In this document: positions 33,568-44,048 of the stretch, in pieces | Position numbering within the stretch: the first letter of the stretch is position 1 | Layout of the letters: every line of letters begins with the position of its first letter | Assembly: GCA_030068525.1 (NCBI GenBank) | Contig: JASJOS010000006.1 | Span: 412,997 to 476,996, forward strand | Length of the DNA: 64,000 bases | Source of the DNA: Xanthocytophaga flava | GTDB lineage: Bacteria > Bacteroidota > Bacteroidia > Cytophagales > 172606-1 | Direction: 5' to 3' | Translations under genes and position numbers: made by a program | The notes under the pieces: generated by a model | Told to the model about the DNA's origin: nothing | Seen by the model: the letters and a program-made list of their open reading frames with translations, nothing else | Database searches by the model: none

Positions 33568-35010
33568 TTGTACGCCATAGTTGATATTGAGACCACGGGA
33601 GGGCAGCCTGACCGTGACCGGATTACTGAAATTGCTATCGTTTTACACAACGGCAAAGAGGTGGTAGAACGTTATGAAACATTGATCAACCCTGGACGTT
33701 CTATTCCTTATGAGATTACTCAGCTGACAGGAATTTCTAATGAAATGGTACGGGATGCACCTCCTTTTTATGAAGTAGCTCGCAAGATTGTAGAACTTAC
33801 TGAAGGAGCTATTTTTGTTGCACATAATGTCCGTTTTGATTACTCATTTATCAAGTCTGCATTCAAAGATCTTGGATACAATTATCAGCGAAAAACATTA
33901 TGTACAGTACGAATGAGTCGGAAGTCATTTCCGGGTCTACCCTCATATAGTTTAGGCAAGTTATGCCATTCTCTTGGTGTTACTATTGAAAATCGCCACA
34001 GAGCAATGGGTGATGCTGAGGCCACCGCAGAGGTATTTGGGATGATTATGAATCAGCATCAGATTACTGCAACTACATCTGCTGATGTTGAGGATTGGCT
34101 TGCACTTGAAGTTAAATCACAAACATTACCCCCTCGTATAACAAGAGAACAAGTTCTGGCATTACCTGAAGATACAGGAGTATATTATTTTCATGATGAG
34201 CACGGGAAAGTTATGTACGTTGGAAAGAGCATTAACATTCGCAAACGTATCATTCAACATTTTCAGATAGATTATAAGAGTCGCAAATCTATAGAGTTTA
34301 AAAACAACATAGCCAGTATTACCTATGAGTTGACAGGGAGTGAACTGGTGGCGTTGTTATATGAATCGGATGAAATAAAGAAGATAAAACCTCGCTTCAA
34401 TACACAACAAAAGCGATCTCGTGCCGTCCCTTTTTATGGAGTATATGAAGAAGCAGACAAAAATGGATACATTAATTTATATGTAGAAAGACTGTCTTCA
34501 GATAAAGAACCCCTAACAATGCTGGATAATTGGGAGGATGCCCGTAACTTTTTGTATAACAGAGTTCAGAAGTATGGATTGTGTCTGCAGAAGTGTGATT
34601 TACACAAGACTGGTGGACCTTGTTTCAATTATCATATTCATCAGTGCAAAGGGGCTTGTGTAGGGATTGAACCTGTAGACGAGTACAATAATCGCGCACG
34701 AGCTGCGATTGAAAGTTTCAGTTTCCAAAACGAAAGCTTTTTTATTGTTGGCCGAGGCAGACATGAAGATGAAAAGTCTGTTGTCTGTATTGAAAAAGGA
34801 CGATACATAGGATTTGGTTACCTTGATACTTCTATAGAAGAAGCAACACATGAAAACCTGCGGGCAAGTATACGTAAATACCCTCATAATCAAGATATTC
34901 AGCGTATACTATGCGGCTATGTACGTAACAATCGGTATGATAAGGTAATCCCCTATCAATCACTGTCTATGAAAACTGTAGAAAATGATCCTGACTATTC
35001 TAATATGTAA
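33568..35010 (+). CDS. DnaQ-like exonuclease fused to GIY-YIG/UvrC-like nuclease, TTG start
   Basis: This 480-residue protein starts at TTG 33568: an in-frame stop lies 28-30 bp upstream, no in-frame ATG intervenes, and the TTG start gives the family N-terminus MYAIVDIETTGG. The DEDDh exonuclease domain (residues 1-165) has Asp6/Glu8, Asp91, His144 and Asp149. The GIY-YIG domain follows (about 200-280; TGVYYFHD, VMYVGKS). A Cys cluster (C339, C343, C352, C360, C364) then copies the UvrC spacing C-x7-C-x3-C, known there to bind an iron-sulfur cluster. It lacks UvrC's RNase H-like and HhH parts. It should nick or degrade damaged DNA in the cytoplasm, probably in repair. Confidence 0.93.
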   Translation: MYAIVDIETTGGQPDRDRITEIAIVLHNGKEVVERYETLINPGRSIPYEITQLTGISNEMVRDAPPFYEVARKIVELTEGAIFVAHNVRFDYSFIKSAFKDLGYNYQRKTLCTVRMSRKSFPGLPSYSLGKLCHSLGVTIENRHRAMGDAEATAEVFGMIMNQHQITATTSADVEDWLALEVKSQTLPPRITREQVLALPEDTGVYYFHDEHGKVMYVGKSINIRKRIIQHFQIDYKSRKSIEFKNNIASITYELTGSELVALLYESDEIKKIKPRFNTQQKRSRAVPFYGVYEEADKNGYINLYVERLSSDKEPLTMLDNWEDARNFLYNRVQKYGLCLQKCDLHKTGGPCFNYHIHQCKGACVGIEPVDEYNNRARAAIESFSFQNESFFIVGRGRHEDEKSVVCIEKGRYIGFGYLDTSIEEATHENLRASIRKYPHNQDIQRILCGYVRNNRYDKVIPYQSLSMKTVENDPDYSNM

Positions 35011-35033
35011 CCCATAACTATTGAAAAGGATGT

Positions 35034-36050
35034 ATGAGTAAACATCGGCGTAAACCCCACCTCAAAGAAGAACAAAGAGAATTTGGATTTGGAAATAAAC
35101 TTACTGACGCTACTACCAGACTAATTAATAAAGACGGAAGCTTTAATGTTGTTAGAAACAACAAAATATTAGGTCGTTACTATCTGGATCCTTATCATCG
35201 CTTTATTACCATGCGATGGCGTAAATTCTTTTTGATATTTCTGCTATTCTTCTTTGGCATAAATGGTGCATTTGCTGTAGTCTATACTTTGTTAGGCTCT
35301 GAACAGTTTCAGGGAGTATCCAGTGCAGGATATTTCAGTAATTTCTGGGATATGTATTTTTTTAGCACACAGACATTCACTACTGTTGGATATGGACATA
35401 TTGCACCAATAGGTTGGTTGGCAAGTATGATCGCATCCCTGGAATCAGTGGTTGGATGGTTATCATTTGCTATTGCAACAGGTTTATTATATGGTCGTTT
35501 TGCAAGGCCCCAAGCACGCATATTATATAGTAAACATGCAATAGTTTCTCCTTATAAAGCTGGAATGGGTTTAATGTTTCGTATTGCCAATGCCCGTAAT
35601 AGTCAGCTCATTGAAGTTGAAACCGAGGTAATTCTTAGTCTGATTGATAATGGCAATGGCAATGAAACTCCTCGACGAAAATATTATAACTTAAACCTGG
35701 AACTCAATCGTATTAGCCTGCTTTCCTTAAGTTGGACGGTTGTTCATTCTATTACAGATTCGAGTCCATTATATGGTGTAACATTACAGGATTTGAAAGA
35801 TAGTGATGCTGAATTTTGGGTTATGATTAAAGCTTTTGATGATACTTTTGCACAGGTAGTATATCAGAGAACTTCTTATTCCTGTGATGAGATAACATGG
35901 GGCGCAAAGTTTAAACCAATGTATTCACCAATTATAGGAAGTAGTAAAATTGCTCTGGAACTTGATAAAATTAGCGAAGTTGAAAAAGTTGACCTGCCTG
36001 AACTGATTATGGAAGTAGAAGAGGAGGAAAGGGGAGTGTCTGATTTATGA
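35034..36050 (+). CDS. Inward-rectifier-type potassium channel (KirBac-like)
   Basis: In this 338-residue protein the slide helix region (YYLDPYHRFITMRWRKF) precedes helix 1 (residues 63-85). A pore loop with the selectivity filter TVGYGH (117-122) and helix 2 ending LLYGRFARP follow. The C-terminal domain (about 150-325) is an immunoglobulin-like cytoplasmic gate with the family text GLMFRIANARNSQLIEVE. It passes K+ across the inner membrane and is likely gated by pH, lipid or ligand. It starts 23 bp after the exonuclease gene, so they may share a transcript. The Kdp locus about 6 kb upstream is the other K+ system here. Confidence 0.93.
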   Translation: MSKHRRKPHLKEEQREFGFGNKLTDATTRLINKDGSFNVVRNNKILGRYYLDPYHRFITMRWRKFFLIFLLFFFGINGAFAVVYTLLGSEQFQGVSSAGYFSNFWDMYFFSTQTFTTVGYGHIAPIGWLASMIASLESVVGWLSFAIATGLLYGRFARPQARILYSKHAIVSPYKAGMGLMFRIANARNSQLIEVETEVILSLIDNGNGNETPRRKYYNLNLELNRISLLSLSWTVVHSITDSSPLYGVTLQDLKDSDAEFWVMIKAFDDTFAQVVYQRTSYSCDEITWGAKFKPMYSPIIGSSKIALELDKISEVEKVDLPELIMEVEEEERGVSDL

Positions 36051-36158
36051 GATATAGTTTTTGAGAAATATATTTTTTTATATCTGTAACAATAGGTAGC
36101 GTTGTTGTATCTCTGTAAAAAAAAATATTACTATATAAATCACTTATCTAATCTTTCA

Positions 36159-36737
36159 ATGAAGAAACTGTTTTTGACTATTGTTGCAATTTTGATGCTT
36201 ACTTCGTTAAAACAAATTCAAGCATCTGTAAAATTCACAAGCTTAGGACCGCTGGATTCTGTTATGAATGTACCTGCACCTCAGTTTTCCCTAAAAGATA
36301 TGAGTGGAAAGGTTGTTTCTCTGATAGATTATAAAGGAAAAGTGGTTGTACTGGATTTTTGGGCTACATGGTGTGTTCCGTGCCGAAATTCATTCCCTGC
36401 AATGCAAATGACAATGAATAAGTATCAAAATGATAAAAATGTAGTTTTCCTTTTCATTGATACACGTGAAAAATCTTCAAACTACCAATCATTGATAAGT
36501 CAGTTTTTATCTGATAATCATTATGATTTTTATGTATTGCTGGATGAGAAAGGTGCTGATGGAGTTCAAAATAAAGTATACAAAACGTATCAGATTCCAG
36601 GTATACCAACTAAATTCGTAATAGATGGGAAAGGAATAATCAGATTCAAAAATATAGGCTTTGATATGAATAAGACAAATGAGCAAGTTGTCGAAGAACT
36701 TGCCGGACAAATTGAGATTGCCAAAACCGCAGAATAG
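36159..36737 (+). CDS. TlpA/thioredoxin-like disulfide reductase, exported
   Basis: This 192-residue protein is counted from the ATG at 36159, which begins a clean signal peptide (MKKLFLTIVAILMLTSLKQIQAS); a TTG 57 bp upstream would spoil it. The thioredoxin fold carries the active site FWATWCVPCRNSFPAM, CVPC type, and the cis-Pro loop GIPTKFVID. It acts in the periplasm, most likely in disulfide reduction or cytochrome c maturation, though no ccm gene is near. A 26-bp bidirectional hairpin follows its stop codon. Confidence 0.92.
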   Translation: MKKLFLTIVAILMLTSLKQIQASVKFTSLGPLDSVMNVPAPQFSLKDMSGKVVSLIDYKGKVVVLDFWATWCVPCRNSFPAMQMTMNKYQNDKNVVFLFIDTREKSSNYQSLISQFLSDNHYDFYVLLDEKGADGVQNKVYKTYQIPGIPTKFVIDGKGIIRFKNIGFDMNKTNEQVVEELAGQIEIAKTAE

Positions 36738-36744
36738 TACTGAA

Positions 36745-36806
36745 TAGTCAACCTATAAAAAAGAGGCTTGAAGATATCTCCAAGCCTCTTTTTTATAGGT
36801 TGACTA
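36745..36806. terminator. Bidirectional terminator, 26-bp perfect stem
   Basis: The arms 36745-36770 and 36781-36806 are fully complementary (core AAAAAAGAGGCTTG), with a 10-nt loop containing GATATC. It lies between the convergent TlpA-like and atpC stop codons. Confidence 0.95.
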
Positions 36807-36808
36807 AA

Positions 36809-37057
36809 CTATTTGTCAAGTATAGCTTCTGCCAAAACTGTAATTTTATTATTTAGTACTTCAACAACACCACCATCAACTTCCCAGCTTTTTTCATCCT
36901 GATTTGTTCTGATTTTAATCTGTCCACGTTCCAGTGTACTAATTAGAGGTGCGTGGTTGTTCAATACCTGAAAAGATCCTTTGGTTCCTGGAAAGGTTGC
37001 TGAAACAACATCTCCTGAAAATACAGTATGATCAGGGGTAATTATATCTATTTGCAT
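36809..37057 (-). CDS. atpC: F1Fo ATP synthase epsilon subunit (short form)
   Basis: This 82-residue protein comprises only the N-terminal beta-sandwich of epsilon (MQIDIITPDHTVFSGDVVSATFPGTKGSFQVLNNHAPLISTL). The C-terminal helical hairpin that inhibits ATP hydrolysis in E. coli epsilon (139 residues) is absent, as is usual in this phylum. It lies 86 bp after atpD on the same strand. Loss of the hairpin implies that ATPase inhibition is done some other way. Confidence 0.95.
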   Translation of the reverse strand: MQIDIITPDHTVFSGDVVSATFPGTKGSFQVLNNHAPLISTLERGQIKIRTNQDEKSWEVDGGVVEVLNNKITVLAEAILDK

Positions 37058-37143
37058 ATCGAATGAGCAGGTTTATATGTGAAAATGTGCAGTTGTTTTT
37101 ATTTCCTTTTCAGAAAATGCTAACAAACTGCACAATCTATAGT

Positions 37144-38742
<1,599 letters not shown>

Positions 38743-38750
38743 TCAGGGCG

Positions 38751-38782
38751 CAAAGCTACTGCATATTTCTTGTATTAACAAA
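38751..38782 (-). promoter_or_regulatory. Bacteroidota-type promoter of atpDC
   Basis: On the minus strand, TTTG (38782-38779) is followed after 20 bp by TAGCTTTG (38758-38751). This is an exact match to the TTTG / TAnnTTTG consensus with standard spacing, 45 bp before the atpD start codon. Confidence 0.85.
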
Positions 38783-38880
38783 CCTTTTAGCGCTTTGCTT
38801 GCCTTGTGGCGCATTTTTTTATTCTGTATATAATTAGAAACTGTATTTTTTTGTTTGTAAGTTAAATTATTGAATCTGGC

Positions 38881-39309
38881 ATGTATTTTTTCAAGATCCT
38901 TTTTTGTACATCTATTTTATTGATTAGCCGTTTGTCTATGGAATCTTCAATACGTATTACCGTCTATAACTTAAGAAACAGTCAGGGTCACGTTTTAGTA
39001 TCTGTTTTTAAGTCTGAAGATGGCTTTCCTAATAATCCTGCAAAAGCGGTAAAGCTTATTAAAAGTAAAATTACTGGAGATAAAGTAGAAATTGTTTTAG
39101 ACAATATGCCTGATGGAGATTATGCTATATCTGTAATGCATGATGAAAATGACAATGGTAAAATGGATACCGGAGCATTTGGAATCCCTAAAGAAGGATA
39201 TGGTGCTTCTAATGATGCAAAAGCTGTGTTAGGACCACCATCTTATAAAGATGCTCATTTTAAGCATCAGCAGTCAACATCCCTAAAAATAAAGATGAAA
39301 TATTTTTAG
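38881..39309 (+). CDS. DUF2141-family exported protein
   Basis: This 142-residue protein has an N-terminal hydrophobic segment (FFKILFCTSILLISRLSM) that is a weak signal peptide or anchor. The DUF2141 signature is HDENDNGKMDTGAFGIPKEGYGASND, and a beta-rich domain (IRITVYNLRNSQGHVLVSVFKS) precedes it. DUF2141 proteins are periplasmic or outer-membrane-associated and of unknown function. The EN(D)NGKMD loop resembles an EF-hand-type Ca2+ site, which is my inference. It stands alone between divergent atpD and a convergent gene. Confidence 0.88.
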   Translation: MYFFKILFCTSILLISRLSMESSIRITVYNLRNSQGHVLVSVFKSEDGFPNNPAKAVKLIKSKITGDKVEIVLDNMPDGDYAISVMHDENDNGKMDTGAFGIPKEGYGASNDAKAVLGPPSYKDAHFKHQQSTSLKIKMKYF

Positions 39310-39357
39310 GAAGGATGAATATATTCAATCCTATCGGATTATGGATATTATCTTCTT

Positions 39358-39873
39358 CTATTTAATATAATTTAGTATCGCATCAATTTTTGCTTCACCA
39401 TTAAATTGTTGTATCAAGTCGTTTTGGCTATTGTAAATATATACAGCAGGTAAACGAAGGACTCCATAAGTCTGAAATAATGTATTGTTATCAATTTTAT
39501 AGGCAGTAATTGGCGCTTTTAATTTATACTTTTGCATAAAGCCCTGTATTTTAGGGATTTCATCCCAAGTAATCATCAGGAAGTTTGTGTTGGCAAATCT
39601 ATCTGTATACTTTTGAAGTTCTGTGGCCTCAGCCTGACAATGTTCACAATCAGGATGAAAGAAAAATACAATGGTAGGCCTATTTTGTGGAAGTTGTGAT
39701 ATGGATATCAGCTTTCCATCCATAGTCTTTACCTGAAAGTTAGGTAATTTAGGTTTTGTTTCTGCCGATGCTTTTTGGGTAGGGGTACTTTCTTTTTTCT
39801 CTTGGGCTGAAGTGCAAGCACCTAAATAAATTAGGGTAAATAGAATAAATGAAAGACTGATGATTCGTTGCAT
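39358..39873 (-). CDS. Thioredoxin-like (TlpA/AhpC-type) lipoprotein
   Basis: This 171-residue protein has a lipobox YLGAC (Cys20), so the mature protein is lipid-anchored. The redoxin domain follows (about 45-170) with active site FFHPDCEHCQAEA, a CxxC of CEHC type, and cis-Pro in RLPAVYIYNSQ. The linker (residues 21-44) is Lys/Glu/Ser/Thr-rich. Probably a periplasm-facing disulfide or peroxide enzyme. It lies 81 bp upstream (leftward order) of no obvious partner; the kinase at 39955 is on the same strand and may be co-transcribed. Confidence 0.88.
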   Translation of the reverse strand: MQRIISLSFILFTLIYLGACTSAQEKKESTPTQKASAETKPKLPNFQVKTMDGKLISISQLPQNRPTIVFFFHPDCEHCQAEATELQKYTDRFANTNFLMITWDEIPKIQGFMQKYKLKAPITAYKIDNNTLFQTYGVLRLPAVYIYNSQNDLIQQFNGEAKIDAILNYIK

Positions 39874-39954
39874 ATAAGTTATAAGTTTCTCAAAGATATG
39901 ATTTTTAGATTTCAGTTCCCTGGATAACCAAAATCTGATGTAGACATAAATGAA

Positions 39955-41169
39955 CTAGATATTTAGTAAGATTCTAAAAGTTGTGCCTTTATTCGGCTCT
40001 GATGATTTTACAAAGATTTTGCCCTGATGGTAATTTTCGATGATTCGTTTTGCTAGTGTAAGTCCCAGACCCCAACCTCTTTTTTTCGTACTAAATCCTG
40101 GATCAAATACTTTTTTCAGATTTGCCTTAGAGATCCCTTTTCCTGTATCAGATACATCAATCACCCATTTGTTGGATTGATTACGTAATGTAATAATAAT
40201 CTCTCCACTTCCCCCACTCATGGAGTCAACTGCATTTTTACAAAGATTTTCAATAACCCACTCGAATAAATGACGATTGATTTTTGCTGGAGCAGGATTT
40301 GGTGAATTAGTATCCAGATATAGTTTGACTTTACTGGAAATTCTACTTTGTAAATAATTAATGATATTATACAGTATGTCATGGAGATTTTCTTCTGTCA
40401 GAGTTGGAACAGAACCTATGTTTGAAAAACGAGCTGTAATCATCTCCAACTTATGTACATCTTTCTCCAGTTCTGGAATGGCTTCATTGTGACTGAATTG
40501 TGGATCTGATTTAAAATATTCAATCCATGCCATTAGTGAGGAAATGGGTGTACCTAGTTGATGTGCTGTTTCTTTAGCCAGTCCAACCCACACCCGGTTT
40601 TGTTCTGCTCTGCGAGATGAACTGAATGCAAGATAGGTTAGCCATACAAATACGCCAATTACACTAAGCTGTACATAAGGATAGTATTGTAGTTGAAACA
40701 AGACATCAGAGTTACGATAAAAGATGCGTTGCTGAAGTCCAGCCAGATTAATCTCAATAGGAGGGTGCTGGGATTTCATGACTTCAAGTTCTTCATACAT
40801 AATTTCTTTTTTCTCTTCTTCCGTAGCTTTAGAAGGGAAATCTATATTTATGGATGAAGCACTGGCTGTTGAAACAGGATTATCATGAGCATCTGTTATG
40901 ATGGCAGGAATCATATCATTCTTTTTGATAATTTGTTCTGTAATAAAGTTGATTGCTACCCCTTCATCATTGTCACTATCTGTACTTGTAATAATTTCCA
41001 GTGCTTTTGCATACAATTCTATCTCCTGACGTTCATGTTCAGCTAGTTTTTTTACAATATAATTGGTATAAAATACAGAAGCGCTTCCAATCAGTAGTGC
41101 AATCAGAATAGCAAGGATTTTAGTTTGAGACTTGTCGTTAGAAAGATTAATCAGAAAGTTTTGTTTCAT
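39955..41169 (-). CDS. Membrane sensor histidine kinase
   Basis: This 404-residue protein has two membrane helices (about residues 18-38 and 166-184) that bracket a periplasmic domain of about 125 residues, with no HAMP. A kinase core with His203 in KETAHQLGTPISSLMAWIEY and HATPase_c with VSDTGKGISKANLKKVFDPGF and GWGLGLTLAKRII follow. ETAHQLGTP is a His-box form common in Bacteroidota kinases. No response regulator gene is adjacent, so its partner is unknown. It is encoded divergently from hemA. Confidence 0.92.
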   Translation of the reverse strand: MKQNFLINLSNDKSQTKILAILIALLIGSASVFYTNYIVKKLAEHERQEIELYAKALEIITSTDSDNDEGVAINFITEQIIKKNDMIPAIITDAHDNPVSTASASSINIDFPSKATEEEKKEIMYEELEVMKSQHPPIEINLAGLQQRIFYRNSDVLFQLQYYPYVQLSVIGVFVWLTYLAFSSSRRAEQNRVWVGLAKETAHQLGTPISSLMAWIEYFKSDPQFSHNEAIPELEKDVHKLEMITARFSNIGSVPTLTEENLHDILYNIINYLQSRISSKVKLYLDTNSPNPAPAKINRHLFEWVIENLCKNAVDSMSGGSGEIIITLRNQSNKWVIDVSDTGKGISKANLKKVFDPGFSTKKRGWGLGLTLAKRIIENYHQGKIFVKSSEPNKGTTFRILLNI

Positions 41170-41502
41170 ATCGCTTTAGCGTGAATTTATGGCAATTGAA
41201 CCCTTTTGTCACACAATTGGTATATAGATATATATATTTGCCGACGACAAGATACTATTTTTAACACATCCAATGTATCAAACAGGATTTTCTAGAGAAG
41301 CGAATGAACTGAGCATTTTATTGTATTAATTATGCTGATTTTAGTATGAAAAGGACGTTTTTACTAAAAGTGTTTTATTTATAATTATTCTAAATTATAC
41401 CAAAGAGTGATAAAGATCATAGTTTCTCCTGAGGAATCGTTTTCACATTGGACATTTTCATAGTAATTTTGCACAAGAATATTTAGAATTAGTACCTCTG
41501 CC
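41170..41502. other. Divergent intergenic region between kinase and hemA
   Basis: These 333 bp are AT-rich with a run of TATATATATA near 41230. The hemA promoter lies at 41440-41471. No gene is visible, and I found no clear promoter for the kinase. Confidence 0.5.
41440..41471 (+). promoter_or_regulatory. Bacteroidota-type promoter of hemA
   Basis: TTTC (41440-41443; consensus TTTG) and TAATTTTG (41464-41471; exact TAnnTTTG) are spaced by 20 bp, 31 bp before the hemA start codon. Confidence 0.65.
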
Positions 41503-42777
41503 ATGCACCAACAATTTAAAGCCATCAGTATTTCACATCACACGGCCCCTATTGATGTTAGAGAACGAGTAGCGCTTGAAGAACAAGGATGCAAAAATCT
41601 ACTTTTGCAAGCTCGTGAGGTGTTAGATATCGCCGAAATGCTGGTTTTATCTACCTGTAATCGTACAGAAATATATTACACATCAGTTGAAGACCGAAGC
41701 GAAGATATTATAAAACTTATTGGTATTCAGAAAGGTCTCGATGCTCATCTGTATAAGCAATACTTTCAATCTTTTACTGATCACCAGGTAGCTGTTCGTC
41801 GTCTATTTGAAGTTTCTTTAGGAATTCATTCTCAGGTGGTAGGTGATCTGCAAATTACAAGTCAGGCCAAACACGCTTACCAATGGGCTGCTGATGTTAA
41901 TATGGCAGGTCCTTTTGTACATCGTTTGATGCATGCCATTTTCTTTGCAAACAAACGGGTAGTACAGGAAACTGCGTTTCGTGATGGAGCAGCTTCTGTA
42001 TCCTATGCAACAGTTGAATTGCTTGAAGATTTGACAACTGCATTGATTCAACCCAAAGTGTTGGTTGTGGGGTTAGGAGAGATTGGAACAGATGTGTGCA
42101 AAAACCTGGCTGAAAATAAGCACTTTGAAGTTACTCTGTGTAATCGTACCCATATCAAGGCTGAAGAATTAGCTACTGAATTGAATTTCAAAGTTCTGCC
42201 GTTTTCCCAGGTTGAAGAAAAGATGCCTCAATATGATGTGATTATTAGTTCTGTAGCAAAGCAAGACCCTTTTATTACTCAGGCAATGATTAAGTCCTGG
42301 GATATTCTTTCCTATAAATTTTTTGTTGACCTGGCTGTACCCCGTAGTATTGAATCAAGCATAGAAGAAATACCGGGAGTTGTTCTCTATAATATAGATG
42401 AAATTCAAAGCCGTGCGAATGAAGCATTACAAAAACGGATTGTAGCAATAGCACATGTACAGGAAATTATTACAGAGGCGTTAAAGGATTTTTCAGATTG
42501 GTCAAGAGAGATGGCTGTTTCCCCAACCATCAATAAACTGAAAAATGCATTAGAACAGATCCGCCAAGAAGAGTTAGCACGTCATCTGAAAGGATTAACA
42601 CCTGCTGAAACAGAAAGAATCGAACAGATTACCAAAGGTATAATGCAAAAGATTATCAAACTTCCGGTATTGCAGTTAAAAGCTGCTTGTAAACGTGGAG
42701 AAGCTGAAACACTGATAGATGTATTAAACGATTTGTTTAACTTGGAAGCTCAATCTGAAAGAGAATTATATAAATAA
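41503..42777 (+). CDS. hemA: Glutamyl-tRNA reductase
   Basis: This 424-residue protein carries out the first committed step of C5-pathway heme synthesis, NADPH-dependent reduction of glutamyl-tRNA to glutamate-1-semialdehyde. The catalytic Cys52 lies in LSTCNRTEIYY, the glutamate-recognition region is HLFEVSLGIHSQVVGDLQI-like, and the NADPH site is VLVVGLGEIG. The C-terminal dimerisation helices are present. It is alone; hemC and the other heme genes, often adjacent in relatives, are not in this window. Length and motifs are normal. Confidence 0.97.
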   Translation: MHQQFKAISISHHTAPIDVRERVALEEQGCKNLLLQAREVLDIAEMLVLSTCNRTEIYYTSVEDRSEDIIKLIGIQKGLDAHLYKQYFQSFTDHQVAVRRLFEVSLGIHSQVVGDLQITSQAKHAYQWAADVNMAGPFVHRLMHAIFFANKRVVQETAFRDGAASVSYATVELLEDLTTALIQPKVLVVGLGEIGTDVCKNLAENKHFEVTLCNRTHIKAEELATELNFKVLPFSQVEEKMPQYDVIISSVAKQDPFITQAMIKSWDILSYKFFVDLAVPRSIESSIEEIPGVVLYNIDEIQSRANEALQKRIVAIAHVQEIITEALKDFSDWSREMAVSPTINKLKNALEQIRQEELARHLKGLTPAETERIEQITKGIMQKIIKLPVLQLKAACKRGEAETLIDVLNDLFNLEAQSERELYK

Positions 42778-42780
42778 AGG

Positions 42781-42844
42781 TATACTACAAATAAATGAAA
42801 ACGGCCAACTTTTCAGTTGGCCGTTTTCATTTATTTGTAGTATA
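42781..42844. terminator. Bidirectional terminator, 30-bp perfect stem
   Basis: The arms 42781-42810 and 42815-42844 are perfectly complementary with a TTTC loop (core GAAAACGGCCAACT). It fills nearly the whole gap between the convergent hemA and DUF6249 stop codons. It is the longest stem in the window. Confidence 0.95.
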
Positions 42845-42845
42845 A

Positions 42846-43232
42846 TCAAATGTTCTCGTATTTGATTTCTTTTTTGGCTTCAGCTTCTTCTCTCTTTGCC
42901 ATTCGAAGCTCAAACACATATGATGTTAGTAAGCCTGCCCCTCCAAAAATCAGAATCATAGAGAAATAGGCTGCTTCAGATACAAGTGGTGTGATTTCAT
43001 CCAGAAAATTGCCTAGCAAAATTCCTACTCCGGTTCCTATCAACAATAAGGCGATCCTAAGTGTAACAGAAGGATTTAACTGACCTTTAGGTTTATTAGT
43101 AAAAGGATCAATTCCTTTTTGAATCAAGGCCATTCGTTCTACATTCATGTAGTAGCGAATAAAAATAATCATTGTTATAATGCCAATAACACTGACAATT
43201 GGAACCATAAAGACAGCTACATCGGGACCCAT
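42846..43232 (-). CDS. DUF6249-family membrane protein
   Basis: This 128-residue protein has an N-terminal helix (VFMVPIVSVIGIITMIIFI), then the conserved patch NVERMALIQKGIDP. Two more hydrophobic helices (LRIALLLIGTGVGILLGNFL and YFSMILIFGGAGLLTSYV) and a Lys/Glu-rich tail follow. The RMALIEKG-type motif is the hallmark of the family, whose function is unknown. In this phylum it is often found beside an ECF sigma factor, as here: the ECF gene at 43464 is divergent from it. Confidence 0.85.
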   Translation of the reverse strand: MGPDVAVFMVPIVSVIGIITMIIFIRYYMNVERMALIQKGIDPFTNKPKGQLNPSVTLRIALLLIGTGVGILLGNFLDEITPLVSEAAYFSMILIFGGAGLLTSYVFELRMAKREEAEAKKEIKYENI

Positions 43233-43463
43233 AGTTGTAAATTGTGTTTAGATGAATGAATGTTTTCCTGTTTTCTTAACATAGGATGCAACAACATTCT
43301 GACAGGTTACAGAGAAAGCGAAAATTTTCTCATTTTCTTAGAAGAATAAAAAAACTGCAATCTAAGGATAATAAAGCTACATTTATTAATGATATTTTGT
43401 TGAAAATGATTATTATATATATTATTTTATTTTTCAATCAAATAATGTAACCTTTTAGTTTAT

Positions 43464-44048
43464 GTGTGCATCCAATCAGATGTGAAAAGCAAACTCGACG
43501 ATATAATCTTAATTGACAAGATCCTGTTAGGTGATCAGACTGCATGCCGTGACTTGGTAGAACGCCATAAGGAGTATGCATTTACTATTGCATATCGAAT
43601 TTTGAGAAATCGTGAGAATGCCGAAGAAGCTGCACAGGATGCGTTTATTCAGGCATTCAGAAATCTGGAATCTTTTAATAAGGAATCAAAATTTACAACA
43701 TGGTTTTATCGTATTATTTTTAATGCAGCGTTAATGCTTAAGCGCAAACAAAAAGATCAGATTGAAGATATTGAAACAGTTCATACATTAGCTGCAGAAC
43801 AAACAGATAACGACTTTACTAAACGCAGAGAACAACAATATTATATTGAAAAAGCATTGGCACACCTGTCTTCGGAAGATGCTGGAATAATTACCCTTTT
43901 CTATCTGAAAGAACAATCTTTGGAAGAAATCGCTGAAATTACAGGAATGACAGCCAGCAATGCAAAAGTAAGATTGCACAGAGCTCGTCAACGCCTGGCT
44001 TTGGAATTGGATAGTTTATTAAAACGGGAAGCAAAAAGTTTATTATGA
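43464..44048 (+). CDS. ECF-type RNA polymerase sigma factor
   Basis: This 194-residue sigma-70-family protein has region 2 (residues 25-90; LVERHKEYAFTIAYRILRNRENAEEAAQDAFIQAFRNLESF, then KFTTWFYRIIFNAAL) and region 4 (about 130-185; LPxEDAGI-like LSSEDAGIITLFYLKEQSLEEIAEITGMTASNAKVRLHRAR). There is no in-frame ATG: the frame opens after a stop at 43443 and the usable starts are GTG 43464 or GTG 43482. I give the first; the second is possible. It overlaps its anti-sigma gene by 4 bp (ATGA). It directs polymerase to stress promoters when released. Confidence 0.93.
   Translation: MCIQSDVKSKLDDIILIDKILLGDQTACRDLVERHKEYAFTIAYRILRNRENAEEAAQDAFIQAFRNLESFNKESKFTTWFYRIIFNAALMLKRKQKDQIEDIETVHTLAAEQTDNDFTKRREQQYYIEKALAHLSSEDAGIITLFYLKEQSLEEIAEITGMTASNAKVRLHRARQRLALELDSLLKREAKSLL

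Noticed and set aside
36745..36806. Long palindromes considered as one repeat family (REP-like)
   Set aside because: Their cores differ from site to site and each sits at a gene end, so they are separate terminators rather than copies of one element.
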